Shown here piece after piece: positions 9,579-19,274 of a stretch of 64,000 bases of DNA (position 1 is its first letter; every line of letters starts with the position of its first letter). Origin of the DNA: Acinetobacter genomosp. 15BJ (GTDB taxonomy: Bacteria > Pseudomonadota > Gammaproteobacteria > Pseudomonadales > Moraxellaceae); NCBI RefSeq assembly GCF_000400715.1, contig NZ_KE007351.1:381530-445529 (forward strand), written 5' to 3'. The notes below the pieces were generated by a model. The model was not told the origin of the DNA. It searched no databases and saw nothing but the letters and a program-made list of their open reading frames with translations. The position numbers and the translations under genes are program-made.

Positions 9579-11027
9579 ATGAAATTTACCCTTCATAACG
9601 CATTCCCAACTCAGGCGTCTAGCGAATCTTTGTGGATTTTGGTTGATTCAGAACAATTACAACAGAACTTAAATACATATCAAATCAATCACCTAGAAGA
9701 AGTGCTTAACGCAACACAATTCAAAGCAGGTTTTAACGAAAGCTTAGCCTTAATTACCAATATTTCCGTACAAGCCAATGCTCAATTGCTCGGACTCGGA
9801 AAAAATGCCGAGTTAAAAGCGACAAAATTAGCAAAACTCGCACAAACTATTATCAAATCATCACAAAATAAATTTAAACAAATTAGTATCGATCTTTCAG
9901 CACTCTCAACCGATTTACATTCACTGTTTGTCTTAAGCCTGACTCAAGCAGCGTATGGTTATGATGAATTTAAATCGAAAAAGAATGAGTCTGTCTTAGA
10001 AACAATCCATCTTGTTGCCAATCGAACCACTTTAGATGATGCACAATTGAATTTGATTCATGCAGTGCAATCAGGTCAGAACTACGCCCGTGATCTCGGC
10101 AACCGTCCTGGTAATATTTGCTTCCCTGAATATTTGGCAGATCAAGCGATTGCACTTGCAGCACAATATCCAGCGCTTTTAAAAGTCACAGTGCTTGATG
10201 AACAGCAAATGGCGGACCTAGGGATGTATGCCTTCCTTGCAGTCAGCAAAGGCTCTGACCGCCCAGGTCGCATTATTACACTCGAATACAATGCCAAAGT
10301 AGATCAAGCACCTGTCGTGCTTGTCGGTAAAGGTGTGACCTTTGATACAGGTGGTATTTCATTGAAACCTGGCTTAGGTATGGATGAAATGAAATTTGAT
10401 ATGTGTGGCGCAGCTTCTGTTCTTGGAACCATTCAAGCACTTTGTGAAGCTCAACTCCCAATTCATGTGGTCGGTGCGATTGCAGCAGCAGAAAATATGC
10501 CTTCTGGCCATGCAACTCGTCCAGGTGATATTGTGACCAGCATGAGCGGTCAGACTATTGAGATCCTAAATACCGATGCCGAAGGTCGTTTAGTCCTTTG
10601 CGACACCCTCACCTACATCAAACGCTTTAACCCAGCACTGGTGATTGATATCGCAACCCTCACAGGTGCATGCGTTGTTGCACTGGGTAAAGTGGTGAGT
10701 GGCTTATTTACGCCAGATGATGAACTTGCCCAAGACCTACAACAGGCAGGTGAACAGTCACTAGACCGCGTATGGCGTATGCCAGTGATGGAAGAGTATC
10801 AAGAATTACTCGACTCTCCTTTTGCTGATATTGCCAACATTGGCGGTCCATATGGTGGCGCAATTACTGCTGCTTGTTTCCTCGAACGTTTCACTCGTGA
10901 TTATCGTTGGGCACACCTCGATGTCGCAGGTACGGCGTGGTTATCGGGTGCAGCCAAAGGTGCTACAGGTCGTCCTGTGCCATTACTGATGCAGTTTTTA
11001 GCAAATCGTGTTGCAACGAAAAACTAG
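9579..11027 (+). CDS. pepA: Leucyl aminopeptidase (M17 family)
   Basis: The 482-residue cytosolic metallo-aminopeptidase carries the M17 metal and catalytic segments: KGVTFDTGGISLKP, MKFDMCGAASVLG and the family signature NTDAEGRLVLCDTL. It removes N-terminal residues from peptides; in some bacteria PepA also binds DNA, which cannot be judged here. The start is placed at the ATG at 9579 (MKFTLHNAF), where the family's N terminus begins. An upstream in-frame start at 9498 would add 27 residues without family support. holC follows after three bases. Confidence 0.92.
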   Translation: MKFTLHNAFPTQASSESLWILVDSEQLQQNLNTYQINHLEEVLNATQFKAGFNESLALITNISVQANAQLLGLGKNAELKATKLAKLAQTIIKSSQNKFKQISIDLSALSTDLHSLFVLSLTQAAYGYDEFKSKKNESVLETIHLVANRTTLDDAQLNLIHAVQSGQNYARDLGNRPGNICFPEYLADQAIALAAQYPALLKVTVLDEQQMADLGMYAFLAVSKGSDRPGRIITLEYNAKVDQAPVVLVGKGVTFDTGGISLKPGLGMDEMKFDMCGAASVLGTIQALCEAQLPIHVVGAIAAAENMPSGHATRPGDIVTSMSGQTIEILNTDAEGRLVLCDTLTYIKRFNPALVIDIATLTGACVVALGKVVSGLFTPDDELAQDLQQAGEQSLDRVWRMPVMEEYQELLDSPFADIANIGGPYGGAITAACFLERFTRDYRWAHLDVAGTAWLSGAAKGATGRPVPLLMQFLANRVATKN

Positions 11028-11030
11028 AAC

Positions 11031-11438
11031 ATGCCACAAATCAGCTTTTATCTATTTGAGAATAGTACAGAACGGCAAGTCGAAAGTGCTTGCCGTTTAT
11101 GCCGTAAGATTCTGAATCAGCATCCACAAATTTGGTGGTATTGCGTTGATTCAGAGCAGCAAACGGAGTTAGATGAGAAACTTTGGAACTTTGATCCACT
11201 CAGTTTTATTCCACATGGCATCGATCAACCGCATAGTCCTGTGTGTATTTCAGCGGAATTACCTCCGTCGAATGATTGGATCGTGTTTAATTTTAACAAT
11301 CATGCACTTGAACAAACTCAAGATTTTCGCCACATTATCGAAATTATTGAAAATAATGAAACGGCAAAACAGATCGGGCGGGAAAAATTTAAAATGTATC
11401 GTCGTTTAGGTATTGAACCTCGAACATTTAAATTATAA
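11031..11438 (+). CDS. holC: DNA polymerase III chi subunit
   Basis: The 135-residue protein has the HolC fold features: N-terminal ISFYLFENSTERQVESACRL, a central WWYCVDSEQQTELDEKLW, and LSFIPHG with a conserved C-terminal YRRLGIEP. Chi links the clamp loader, through psi, to single-stranded-DNA-binding protein during replication. It follows pepA directly, as in many gammaproteobacteria, although valS, often the next gene, is not here. Confidence 0.88.
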   Translation: MPQISFYLFENSTERQVESACRLCRKILNQHPQIWWYCVDSEQQTELDEKLWNFDPLSFIPHGIDQPHSPVCISAELPPSNDWIVFNFNNHALEQTQDFRHIIEIIENNETAKQIGREKFKMYRRLGIEPRTFKL

Positions 11439-11473
11439 ATCGGCAATAAACAGCATCATTTGAGGAGTGTCTT

Positions 11474-12100
11474 GTGGCATTAAATGTAGGTCAGGACTTT
11501 AAAAAACGTTGGTTAAATGCACCTGAGGCTGTCCGTCAGACCTATCAGGATGATTTAGCACGTATTTGTGATCTACTGCTACCACAAACACTGACTCAGA
11601 CATGGACACAGCATGAGGAAAATGCTCAGCAACTTTCTCAGCAGCGCATTGATCAAGCCTATGCCGACTTAAAAGCGGACTTGATTGAACAAGCACGTAT
11701 TCGTAAACAACTGGCTTTGGAAAAGGCTTTGGAAGAGAAGCGTGCAGCTGAAGCAGCATATGCAGCGCAATTACAAGCCGATGAAGCCCGTCAATTTGAA
11801 CAACAGACTGAAAACCTGCTTGCCTTACGTGGTCATATTGATCAGGAAATTGCACAGCAAACTGAACGCTATCAAAGTAACCCTGAACAGCCAAGTGTGG
11901 ATTATGCACGAGGTCAAAGTATGGTGATCGATGACCAGCAAATTCTGTCCGAACTGGAAAGTGTCCGTGTACGACTTGAATTAGAAGCTGAAGGTTTAAT
12001 TGAGCAAGCGGTAACGGTGTTTAGAGCAAAACTGCACGCCCTAGCACAAGATGAAATTGACTATATTCTGAAAAACAGTGAATTTTCAGACGAAAAATAA
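11474..12100 (+). CDS. Unknown coiled-coil protein downstream of holC
   Basis: I do not recognise this 208-residue protein. It is rich in Glu, Gln, Ala and Leu, and residues about 45-120 look like a long charged helix or coiled coil (RIRKQLALEKALEEKRAAEA and following). No signal peptide, membrane segment or metal motif is visible. The start is GTG at 11474, supported by GAGGAG at 11462-11467. It probably ends the pepA-holC transcript, since a strong terminator follows at 12102-12132. A structural or DNA-replication-associated role is possible from context only. Confidence 0.7.
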   Translation: MALNVGQDFKKRWLNAPEAVRQTYQDDLARICDLLLPQTLTQTWTQHEENAQQLSQQRIDQAYADLKADLIEQARIRKQLALEKALEEKRAAEAAYAAQLQADEARQFEQQTENLLALRGHIDQEIAQQTERYQSNPEQPSVDYARGQSMVIDDQQILSELESVRVRLELEAEGLIEQAVTVFRAKLHALAQDEIDYILKNSEFSDEK

Positions 12101-12101
12101 T

Positions 12102-12132
12102 AAAAAAGCCCAGTTCGAACTGGGCTTTTTTA
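12102..12132. terminator. Bidirectional terminator
   Basis: A perfect stem, AGCCCAGTTCGAACTGGGCT (12107-12126), is flanked by an A-run and a T-run between convergent genes. Confidence 0.9.
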
Positions 12133-12143
12133 TACTTCATCTT

Positions 12144-12803
12144 TTATTTTAAAAAACCATTTTCAGCCAAGAATGCCATACTAATATTCGATTCAGTTTT
12201 CTGTTCAGCGGCCTTATCACCTAGCAATAAACGCTCGATATAACGTGCCAAGACATCCACTTCCAAATTGACTTTGCTTCCAACCTGCCAAGTGCCAATA
12301 TTGGTACGCTCGGCAGTATGTGGAATCAAATTCAAACTTAAAATATTGCCGCGTAAATGGTTAATCGTCAAACTGATCCCATCGACCGTGACTGAACCTT
12401 TCTCGGCTAAATATTTAGCCAACTCAACAGGTGCTGTCACTTCAAAATACAGTGAACGTGCATCATGGCGCACTAAGCTAATTTCACCTAAGCCATCCAC
12501 ATGGCCGCTGACAATATGTCCACCAAAACGTGTGGTTGGCAGCATCGCTTTTTCGACATTGACGGCTTGGCCGACCTTCCACTGGCCCAGTGTCGTCCGA
12601 TTTAAACTCTCACGCGAAACATCAGCCGCATACCAGTTCTCACCCCATTCAATCACGGTCAGGCAGATCCCGTTAGTGGCAATCGAATCACCCAAATGCA
12701 CATCAGACATATCCAAATCAGTTTGAATACGCAAACGAACGTCGCCACCTACACTTTGTAGGCTCTCAACCTTACCTAAACTTTCAATAATGCCTGTAAA
12801 CAT
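12144..12803 (-). CDS. ribE: Riboflavin synthase alpha chain
   Basis: The 219-residue enzyme dismutates two 6,7-dimethyl-8-ribityllumazine molecules to riboflavin. It shows the two tandem lumazine-binding repeats: the first begins MFTGIIESLGKVES, and the second lies around FGGHIVSGHVDGLGEI and VTVDGISLTIN. It stands alone, about 2.7 kb from ribD on the same strand, so the riboflavin genes are only partly clustered. Confidence 0.93.
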   Translation of the reverse strand: MFTGIIESLGKVESLQSVGGDVRLRIQTDLDMSDVHLGDSIATNGICLTVIEWGENWYAADVSRESLNRTTLGQWKVGQAVNVEKAMLPTTRFGGHIVSGHVDGLGEISLVRHDARSLYFEVTAPVELAKYLAEKGSVTVDGISLTINHLRGNILSLNLIPHTAERTNIGTWQVGSKVNLEVDVLARYIERLLLGDKAAEQKTESNISMAFLAENGFLK

Positions 12804-12908
12804 GGGAGTTTCAACCTATCTTTATTGCAGTATGTAGCACTGTAAAGAAGATACCTTAAAGCAAAGAACTGGAGATAACAAGGCATGTGCAATGCAAATA
12901 CAGGCAAA

Positions 12909-12940
12909 TAAAAAGGGCCATCTATTGATCGCCCTTTTTA
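12909..12940. terminator. Terminator downstream of glpF
   Basis: AAAAGGGC and GCCCTTTT form a stem with a 12-base loop, 15 bases beyond the stop of the minus-strand aquaporin gene. Confidence 0.75.
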
Positions 12941-12955
12941 AAATTCATCTGGTCT

Positions 12956-13795
12956 TTATTGCATTTCAGACACTTGTTTTTCAGCAGTGGCTTTGTGTTC
13001 GACTTTTTGATTCAGCAAGAAATGGCTAAAGAACAACTTATAACCAAGTACGCCCAAACAAGCCCCTACGATTGGTGCAATAATCGGGACGATAAAGTAC
13101 GGAATATCACGGCCACCAGTAAAAGCAACAGGTCCCCAGCCAGAGAAATAGGCTACAATTTTTGGGCCAAAATCACGTGCAGGGTTCATAGCAAAGCCAG
13201 TCAATGGGCCAAAAGACGCACCAATCACAGCAACCAACAGCCCCACTAGAATCGGAGCCAAAGCACCACGTGGTAAACCATTGCTATCATCACCAATTGC
13301 CATAATCAACCACAGCAATAACATGGTGATAAACATTTCCACCATAAAGGCCTGACCAAGCGAGAGCAGATGATGTGGATAGGTTGAGAAAATTCCCGCC
13401 AATTCTAAACTTTCAACACTGCCCCGCACCATATGATGGGTTTGCTCATAGTCCACAAATAAATTGCTATACAGACCATAAACCAGAAGTGCCCCCACAG
13501 CTGCACCAGCAACTTGTGAAATGATATAGAAAGGTACTTTACGTTTTTCAAAACCAGCAAACAGCGCCAAAGCGATAGTCACTGCGGGATTGAGATGTGC
13601 CCCAGAAATGCCAGCAGATAAATACACTGCCAATGCAACAGCCAAGCCCCATACGATACTAATTTCCCACAAGCCTAAACTCGCTCCTGCAAGCTTAAGT
13701 GCAGCCACCACACCAATACCAAATGATAAAAAAATTGCGGTAGCAAAAAATTCAGCTACACACTGCCCCAATAAGGTGGGTTCCGAGCGACTCAT
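12956..13795 (-). CDS. glpF: Aquaglyceroporin (MIP family, GlpF-like)
   Basis: The 279-residue inner-membrane channel has six hydrophobic segments and two half-helix NPA loops: GAHLNPAVT (about residue 68) and FAMNPARDFGP (about 208). The Asp after the second NPA (NPARD) is the family mark of glycerol-conducting channels rather than pure water channels. No glpK or glpD adjoins it, so any glycerol role rests on family knowledge. The C-terminal 25 residues are polar and Lys/Glu-rich. Confidence 0.88.
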   Translation of the reverse strand: MSRSEPTLLGQCVAEFFATAIFLSFGIGVVAALKLAGASLGLWEISIVWGLAVALAVYLSAGISGAHLNPAVTIALALFAGFEKRKVPFYIISQVAGAAVGALLVYGLYSNLFVDYEQTHHMVRGSVESLELAGIFSTYPHHLLSLGQAFMVEMFITMLLLWLIMAIGDDSNGLPRGALAPILVGLLVAVIGASFGPLTGFAMNPARDFGPKIVAYFSGWGPVAFTGGRDIPYFIVPIIAPIVGACLGVLGYKLFFSHFLLNQKVEHKATAEKQVSEMQ

Positions 13796-14193
13796 AACAA
13801 CCTCTCTTGGTCATCGCTGCAAATAGGCAAGACCCTAAATTAAGCTCGGCAAACTATAGTTATTTTTAGATATGGTCAATATCATTTGGTAAAAATTTGA
13901 ACGATTGGTTAAAGTATTTCCAGTCTTATATTAAGTGAACACGACGATAAAAACAGAAGGATAAAAAGTTCTATACATTTGTTTTAAATCATTATTTTTT
14001 TAATTGCCACTTTATATCATTTAACTTAAAAGCATGACGATGCACATATAAACCAACTCAAAATTGATAGATATTTACTATAAAAACATGAACTTATCTT
14101 GAAAGCCGATCATAACAATCTAATTAACCGATACCCACCAAATATTGGATACAAAAACACCACTTTGTTGCCAAAATGGTGTCTTTTTTTCTT
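13796..14193. other. Intergenic stretch between methylase gene and glpF
   Basis: About 400 AT-rich bases hold the upstream region of glpF and, at 14157-14190, the terminator-like hairpin of the methylase gene. No further gene is seen. Confidence 0.5.
14157..14182 (-). terminator. Terminator-like hairpin after the methylase gene
   Basis: ACACCA pairs with TGGTGT, extended after a bulge by TTTG/CAAA. On the minus strand it is followed by a run of five T. It lies 11 bases beyond the methylase stop. Confidence 0.6.
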
Positions 14194-15486
14194 TTACCAA
14201 AGTGCCAGTTGGGTACTGTTACCCGTGGTATCTACACCACCCAATTCAGCGAAATGGTATAACTGTCCCAAGAGCTGCCGTAACGGAGGTCCAGACTTGG
14301 CGTGGGTGTCCGTGATCACAATAAACTCAAGTACGCGAGCACGTTCAGACTGGCGTTGTTTACTCACCCGATAACGTGGTACATCTTGGGTCAACAAAGT
14401 CACTTTACCGCGCTTCAAATTGGCAGTGAGCAAGTCTTTGGGCTCAATATTTCCATCAGTCGAATAACTGGTCAAGATATAACGTGCATTAATCGTTTCC
14501 AATAACTTTTCATAGGCCTCTTTGGCATATTTAGATGAGTTATAAGGACTTGGACGTTCTTTACGCCAAGCTCGATCAATACCACTTTTAAAACCTTTGG
14601 TATCTGGGGATGGCAAGTCAACTTGATCCCATAAAGTCAATGCATTCAGAACATGATAGTTACTGCTATAGGCATGCTGATTATAGGGTGGATCAAGATA
14701 AGCGACATCAACCTCAAAACTACTCATTTGATTGGCTAAATGCTGTGCATCGACACACCACACTTCAGCAGCAGGACGCTTAGCATCCCCAATCTCGCAA
14801 AAACGGCTCGGCGTTAACCACAATAAAGATTCAATCCGCTCCAAGGCAGTTTGGGTACGTCCGCCCCAGCCCTGATGGAAACTTTTAAAGACACCACTGG
14901 TATTACTGACGAAACTTGCGGAATACAATAGCGGTGCCAATAAAGCACTCATCTCTACATCATTAATTGCACCTTGCGCTTGCCATGTTGCAATCTGCTG
15001 ACGAATCGCATCGATCCGCATACCGTTACGGCGTTTGAAGAACAAACGATCACGGGCAGGATCATACACATCATCATTACGCGGACATAAATTATGCGTG
15101 ACCCAGCCTTTGACCTCAGGTAAGCGATTCAGATAATCAATGGCTTTCTGATAACCCCCTAACTCTTTAAAAGCAGGTGCATCAACACAAGCTAAAATGG
15201 CATTGTTCAACGCATGGCTATACGGTTCCCAGTCATTGGCAATCACGCGATAACCATTCTGACGCGCTAAACGCGAAACAACCCCACTCCCCGCAAAGAA
15301 ATCAGCAAAAATCGGTGGATTCTTTTTCTTGCTATTCAGTGTACCTGTAATCTCAAGTGCTTCTAAAATCAGGTGAAGCAACCGACGCTTATTACCGAGA
15401 TACGGTACTAACTGATGAAAAAGATATTCGTCAGTCGTACGGGCAGCATGACGACGTTTGTGATAAACCGATGGTTCTGGATTCAT
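14194..15486 (-). CDS. Orphan DNA adenine-N6 methyltransferase (D12 class)
   Basis: The 430-residue protein has the class I methyltransferase motif I FADFFAGSGVVSR (about residues 60-72), which binds S-adenosylmethionine, and the catalytic motif IV YLDPPYNQHAYSSNYH (about 265-280). YLGNKRRLLHLI near the N terminus is typical of D12/Dam-like enzymes. No restriction endonuclease is adjacent, so it looks like an orphan methylase. Its ATG overlaps the ribD stop by four bases, and the order nrdR-ribD-methylase suggests one transcript. It resembles in type and place the GAATTC-methylating enzyme A1S_0222 (AamA) of A. baumannii as I remember it; the target here is unproven. Confidence 0.85.
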   Translation of the reverse strand: MNPEPSVYHKRRHAARTTDEYLFHQLVPYLGNKRRLLHLILEALEITGTLNSKKKNPPIFADFFAGSGVVSRLARQNGYRVIANDWEPYSHALNNAILACVDAPAFKELGGYQKAIDYLNRLPEVKGWVTHNLCPRNDDVYDPARDRLFFKRRNGMRIDAIRQQIATWQAQGAINDVEMSALLAPLLYSASFVSNTSGVFKSFHQGWGGRTQTALERIESLLWLTPSRFCEIGDAKRPAAEVWCVDAQHLANQMSSFEVDVAYLDPPYNQHAYSSNYHVLNALTLWDQVDLPSPDTKGFKSGIDRAWRKERPSPYNSSKYAKEAYEKLLETINARYILTSYSTDGNIEPKDLLTANLKRGKVTLLTQDVPRYRVSKQRQSERARVLEFIVITDTHAKSGPPLRQLLGQLYHFAELGGVDTTGNSTQLALW

Positions 15487-16583
15487 ATCATCTCTTGGAT
15501 AGGGAGCAATCTTAGGCGAATGTCTTGCCCAAGTTGGGTTACATCGACCAACTCAAAACGAAGCTGCTCTGCCATTTTGCTAAATTCAGCATTAAACATA
15601 GCCCGAGCAGATTGACCAAGTAAAGTTGGTGCAACATAACTAATCATTTCATCAACCAATCCTTGTTGTAAAAAGGCCGTTGATAAAGTCGCACCTGCCT
15701 CAACTAAAACATCATAAATTTGATATTGTTGAGACAAAGTCTGTAATAACTGGTTTAAAGGTTGCGGTGGCAATTGTATCACGCCTAAATCAGCAAGTTC
15801 TTGACGAAATGGTGTCATCACCATCACCGTTTCAGATTGCTGTAAAATTTTTGCAGAAAGTGGTAATTGCCCTTGTCGATCTAAAACGATCCGTTTTGGT
15901 TGCACCACTGTTGTCAGGTCAACGCCTTCTAAAACACGTACATTCAGTTCGCAATCATCGGCTAAAACCGTTTGAATACCAGTGATCACCGCACCCGAAA
16001 TTGCCCGCCAATGTTGTACATCTTGTCGAGCTGCTGTGCCAGTAATCCACTTTGATTCACCCGAAGCCATCGCAGTACGGCCATCCAGACTGGATGCTAT
16101 CTTTAAACGTACATAAGGCAGGCCAGTTGACATGGCCTTCAAAAAACCCAAGTTGAGCGTTTTTGCACTTTCCGTACAAATCCCCGTTTCAACCTCAATG
16201 CCTGCATCTTGTAAAATTTTAACGCCCTTACCTGCGACCAGTGGATTTGGATCAGAACAGGCAATGACAACTTTTTTCACCTGGGCTTTGACCAAAGCTT
16301 CCGCACAAGGCGGTGTTCGACCATAATGTGCGCAGGGTTCCAAAGTGACATATGCAGTTGCATCTTTGGCACTCTCAGCTGCCTGACGCAATGCAAAAAC
16401 TTCCGCATGCGGCTGACCAGCTTTAGGGTGATAGCCTTCCCCAATCAGTTGACCGTCTTTGATAATCACACAACCGACATTTGGATTCGGCTTCGTCGAA
16501 TATTGACCACGTCGAGCTAAGGCAATGGCTTGTTGCATCCACTGCTGATGTTCAGATAAATGATCTTGGGTTAACTCAGACAT
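15483..16583 (-). CDS. ribD: Bifunctional riboflavin deaminase/reductase
   Basis: The 366-residue protein carries two steps of riboflavin synthesis. The N-terminal cytidine-deaminase-like domain has zinc ligands in HAEVFALRQA and PCAHYGRTPPCAEAL. The C-terminal reductase domain (about 155-366) includes RLKIASSLDGRTAM. It removes the pyrimidine amino group and reduces the ribose side chain. It lies 12 bases downstream of nrdR and overlaps the following methylase gene by four bases. Confidence 0.93.
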   Translation of the reverse strand: MSELTQDHLSEHQQWMQQAIALARRGQYSTKPNPNVGCVIIKDGQLIGEGYHPKAGQPHAEVFALRQAAESAKDATAYVTLEPCAHYGRTPPCAEALVKAQVKKVVIACSDPNPLVAGKGVKILQDAGIEVETGICTESAKTLNLGFLKAMSTGLPYVRLKIASSLDGRTAMASGESKWITGTAARQDVQHWRAISGAVITGIQTVLADDCELNVRVLEGVDLTTVVQPKRIVLDRQGQLPLSAKILQQSETVMVMTPFRQELADLGVIQLPPQPLNQLLQTLSQQYQIYDVLVEAGATLSTAFLQQGLVDEMISYVAPTLLGQSARAMFNAEFSKMAEQLRFELVDVTQLGQDIRLRLLPIQEMI

Positions 16584-16595
16584 GATCTCTCGAAT

Positions 16596-17060
16596 TTAAG
16601 CTTCATTTTCACGTTGTTGCATTTGCTCAATTTGATGGCGAAATGCTTCTACATCTTGGAAATCTTGGTACACAGAAGCAAATCGAACATAGGCAACATG
16701 ATCCAATGCAAATAATGCCTGCATCACGATTTCGCCAATGGTTCTGGATTTGACATCGCGCTCGCCTAAACGACGAATCTGCGATTGAATATCGCTGAGT
16801 ACGGTTTCAATTTGTTCCTGAGTGACAGGACGTTTTTGTAAGGCATGCATTAAAGAACGGCGCAGTTTGGCCTCATCAAAAGGTTCATTTTTACCGTCTG
16901 ATTTGATCACGCGAGGCATGACCACATCATAACTTTCAAAGGTGGTAAAACGCTCCCCACAAATGACACACTCACGGCGACGACGAATCTGGCAGCCTTC
17001 GGCAGCCAAACGGGAGTCTATGACTTTACTATCAGCAGCGTTACAAAATGGACAATGCAT
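16596..17060 (-). CDS. nrdR: Transcriptional repressor NrdR
   Basis: The 154-residue protein has an N-terminal zinc ribbon (CPFC at 3-6 and CVIC at 31-34) and an ATP-cone domain (about 49-139; VIKSDGKNEPFDEAKLRRSL). Family members sense ATP/dATP and repress ribonucleotide reductase genes by binding NrdR boxes. It heads the nrdR-ribD-methylase operon; nrdR next to ribD is widely conserved. Confidence 0.94.
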   Translation of the reverse strand: MHCPFCNAADSKVIDSRLAAEGCQIRRRRECVICGERFTTFESYDVVMPRVIKSDGKNEPFDEAKLRRSLMHALQKRPVTQEQIETVLSDIQSQIRRLGERDVKSRTIGEIVMQALFALDHVAYVRFASVYQDFQDVEAFRHQIEQMQQRENEA

Positions 17061-17142
17061 AGTTGCGCGATTATTTACTCACTTTGCTTAAGTGTAGCAA
17101 AGTTTCTTCAATTGCAGAACTAGCACCCTAAAGCCATAAAAA

Positions 17143-17168
17143 AACAGCCCCATAAGGCTGTTTTTTTA
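17143..17168 (-). terminator. Terminator after amtB
   Basis: AACAGCC pairs with GGCTGTT around a six-base loop and is flanked by A- and T-runs. It lies just beyond the amtB stop. Confidence 0.85.
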
Positions 17169-17186
17169 AATCGTATGTTGTGCAGA

Positions 17187-18593
17187 TTATTCGATACGTT
17201 CGCCATGTTGGCTCAGGTCAAGACCCATACGCTCATCATCAGCGCTGACACGGATACCAATCACCAGATCAATTACTTTCAGGATAATGAAAGTCACAAT
17301 TGCGCTATAAGCGATTGTCGCTAATACACCTTCAATTTGTACCCACAATTGACCGATAAAGGTTGGTGCAAGTGCAACATTTGCCGCTTTGATGATTTCA
17401 TCACTGTAGAACACACCAGTAAGAATCGCACCAACGATACCACCAACAGCATGTAAACCAAATGCATCCAAGGCATCATCCGCTTTAAGCAGGCGTTTCA
17501 GTGCAGTAATCCCCCAGAAGCACACCACACCACCAATTAAGCCCATGATCAAAGCACCGCCTACACCAACGAAACCAGCAGCAGGCGTAATCACCACTAA
17601 ACCAGCAACCGCACCTGATGCACCACCAAGAACCGATGCTTTACCACGAACCAGACGTTCAACAATGAGCCATGAGAATGCAGCAGCGGCAGCAGCAACT
17701 TGAGTCACAAGAATCGCCATACTTGCACGCGCACCAGCACCTAAAGCACTACCACCGTTAAAGCCGAACCAACCCACCCAAATCAAGCTTGCGCCAATCA
17801 CAGTTAAAGTTAAGTTATGTGGCGCCATAGATTCACGGCCAAGACCTGTACGTTTCCCTAACATGTATGCTGCAACCAAACCTGCAACACCTGCGTTAAT
17901 ATGAACAACCGTACCACCAGCAAAATCTAATGCGCCTGCTTTGAATAACCAGCCGTCAGCCGCCCATACCCAGTGAGTGATTGGTGCATAAACCAAGACC
18001 ACCCATACTGCGATAAATGCCATAAATGCTGAATATTTCATACGATCAGCAATCGAACCACTGATAATCGCTACAGTGATGATCGCAAACGTCATTTGGA
18101 AAATAACAAATAAGCTTTCAGGAATTGTTCCACTTAAGGCATCAAACGCAACGCCATTCAGCATCGCCTTGCCCAAGTCGCCCACATAAGCACCTGAACC
18201 AGAGAAAGCCAATGAGTAACCGGCAATTACCCAGATTAAACTCACTAAGATCGCCGCAGAAAGGCTGAACATCATGGTGCTGAGTACGTTTTTCTTACGT
18301 ACCATACCACCGTAGAACAGAGCCAAACCAGGAATAGTCATCAACAGAACCAATGCTGTTGAAACAAGAACCCAAGCTGTATCACCCGTATCCACTGTTG
18401 CTACAGCAGCAGGAGCAGCCTCTTCAGGAGCTGGAGCTTCAACTGCTACAATTTCAGTTGTTGCAGCACCCGTATCAGCAACGGCTACGGTTTGTTCAGT
18501 TGTTGGTGCTGATGCAGTATCGTCTGCCCAAACCACCGCTGAACCACCTAAGAGTGCGCCAGATAGACTGAGCGCCATAAGCATTTTTTTCAT
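17187..18593 (-). CDS. amtB: Ammonium transporter AmtB
   Basis: The 468-residue protein has a cleavable signal peptide (about 1-24, ending VWADD), a 40-residue Ala/Pro/Glu/Thr-rich periplasmic stretch, then about 11 membrane segments. The Amt signature GGTVVHINAGVAGLVAAYMLG holds the first pore His; the second is in FGLHAVGGIVGAILTG. It conducts ammonium or ammonia into the cell and is blocked by PII. glnK lies 67 bases upstream, the classic glnK-amtB pair. The Ala/Pro-rich stretch after the signal peptide is longer than in E. coli AmtB. Confidence 0.93.
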   Translation of the reverse strand: MKKMLMALSLSGALLGGSAVVWADDTASAPTTEQTVAVADTGAATTEIVAVEAPAPEEAAPAAVATVDTGDTAWVLVSTALVLLMTIPGLALFYGGMVRKKNVLSTMMFSLSAAILVSLIWVIAGYSLAFSGSGAYVGDLGKAMLNGVAFDALSGTIPESLFVIFQMTFAIITVAIISGSIADRMKYSAFMAFIAVWVVLVYAPITHWVWAADGWLFKAGALDFAGGTVVHINAGVAGLVAAYMLGKRTGLGRESMAPHNLTLTVIGASLIWVGWFGFNGGSALGAGARASMAILVTQVAAAAAAFSWLIVERLVRGKASVLGGASGAVAGLVVITPAAGFVGVGGALIMGLIGGVVCFWGITALKRLLKADDALDAFGLHAVGGIVGAILTGVFYSDEIIKAANVALAPTFIGQLWVQIEGVLATIAYSAIVTFIILKVIDLVIGIRVSADDERMGLDLSQHGERIE

Positions 18594-18660
18594 TCGTGTC
18601 CCCCAACCTTATTTTGTGAGCTATTTCTCTTATTTCTAACTCAGCAAAGTTTGTGCCAAT

Positions 18661-18999
18661 TTAGACAGCATCTGGCCCAGTTTCACCCGTACGGATACGG
18701 ATTACTTGCTCTAAATTCGTGACAAAGATTTTACCGTCACCAATTTTGCCTGTGCTTGCGACACGAGTGATTGATTCAATGACTGCATCCACCATTTCAT
18801 CGCTAATTGCAATTTCAATCTTCACTTTCGGTAAGAAATCAACCACATACTCTGCACCACGATACAGTTCTGTATGGCCTTTTTGACGTCCGAAACCTTT
18901 GACTTCAGTTACGGTAATCCCTTGAACACCAATCTCAGAGAGTGCTTCACGCACATCATCTAATTTAAATGGTTTTACAATTGCAGTTACAAGCTTCAT
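18661..18999 (-). CDS. glnK: PII nitrogen-regulatory protein GlnK
   Basis: The 112-residue PII signal protein has the T-loop tyrosine Y51 (HTELYRGAEY), the usual uridylylation site, and the C-terminal signature TGKIGDGKIFV. It would sense 2-oxoglutarate/ATP/ADP and plug AmtB. The start is the ATG at 18997-18999 (MKLVTAIVKPF), preceded by AAGGAAA. An in-frame ATG at 19095 would add 32 residues with no family counterpart. Adjacency to amtB favours GlnK over GlnB. Confidence 0.93.
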   Translation of the reverse strand: MKLVTAIVKPFKLDDVREALSEIGVQGITVTEVKGFGRQKGHTELYRGAEYVVDFLPKVKIEIAISDEMVDAVIESITRVASTGKIGDGKIFVTNLEQVIRIRTGETGPDAV

Positions 19000-19274
19000 G
19001 TTTGTTTTCCTTCGGCTTATTTTCACCAGTAAGGTTTTATGTTCAATTTTCATGCCAATATTTAAAGGTTGGGGGTTTTTAAATATCGAGCACAAGCTTT
19101 CTTTATAACCTATTTAGGCTTGAAGATGTAGATAGTGCATCGAAAATAAGTTTCATTTCGCTATATTGAATGAAATCAACCAGTCACTCATCCTTCTGTC
19201 CCGAAGTGTGCTAGAGGAATATAGCCAGCAGTGATACACTGAGCAGCAAATATACATAACCTATTGAGCACTTT

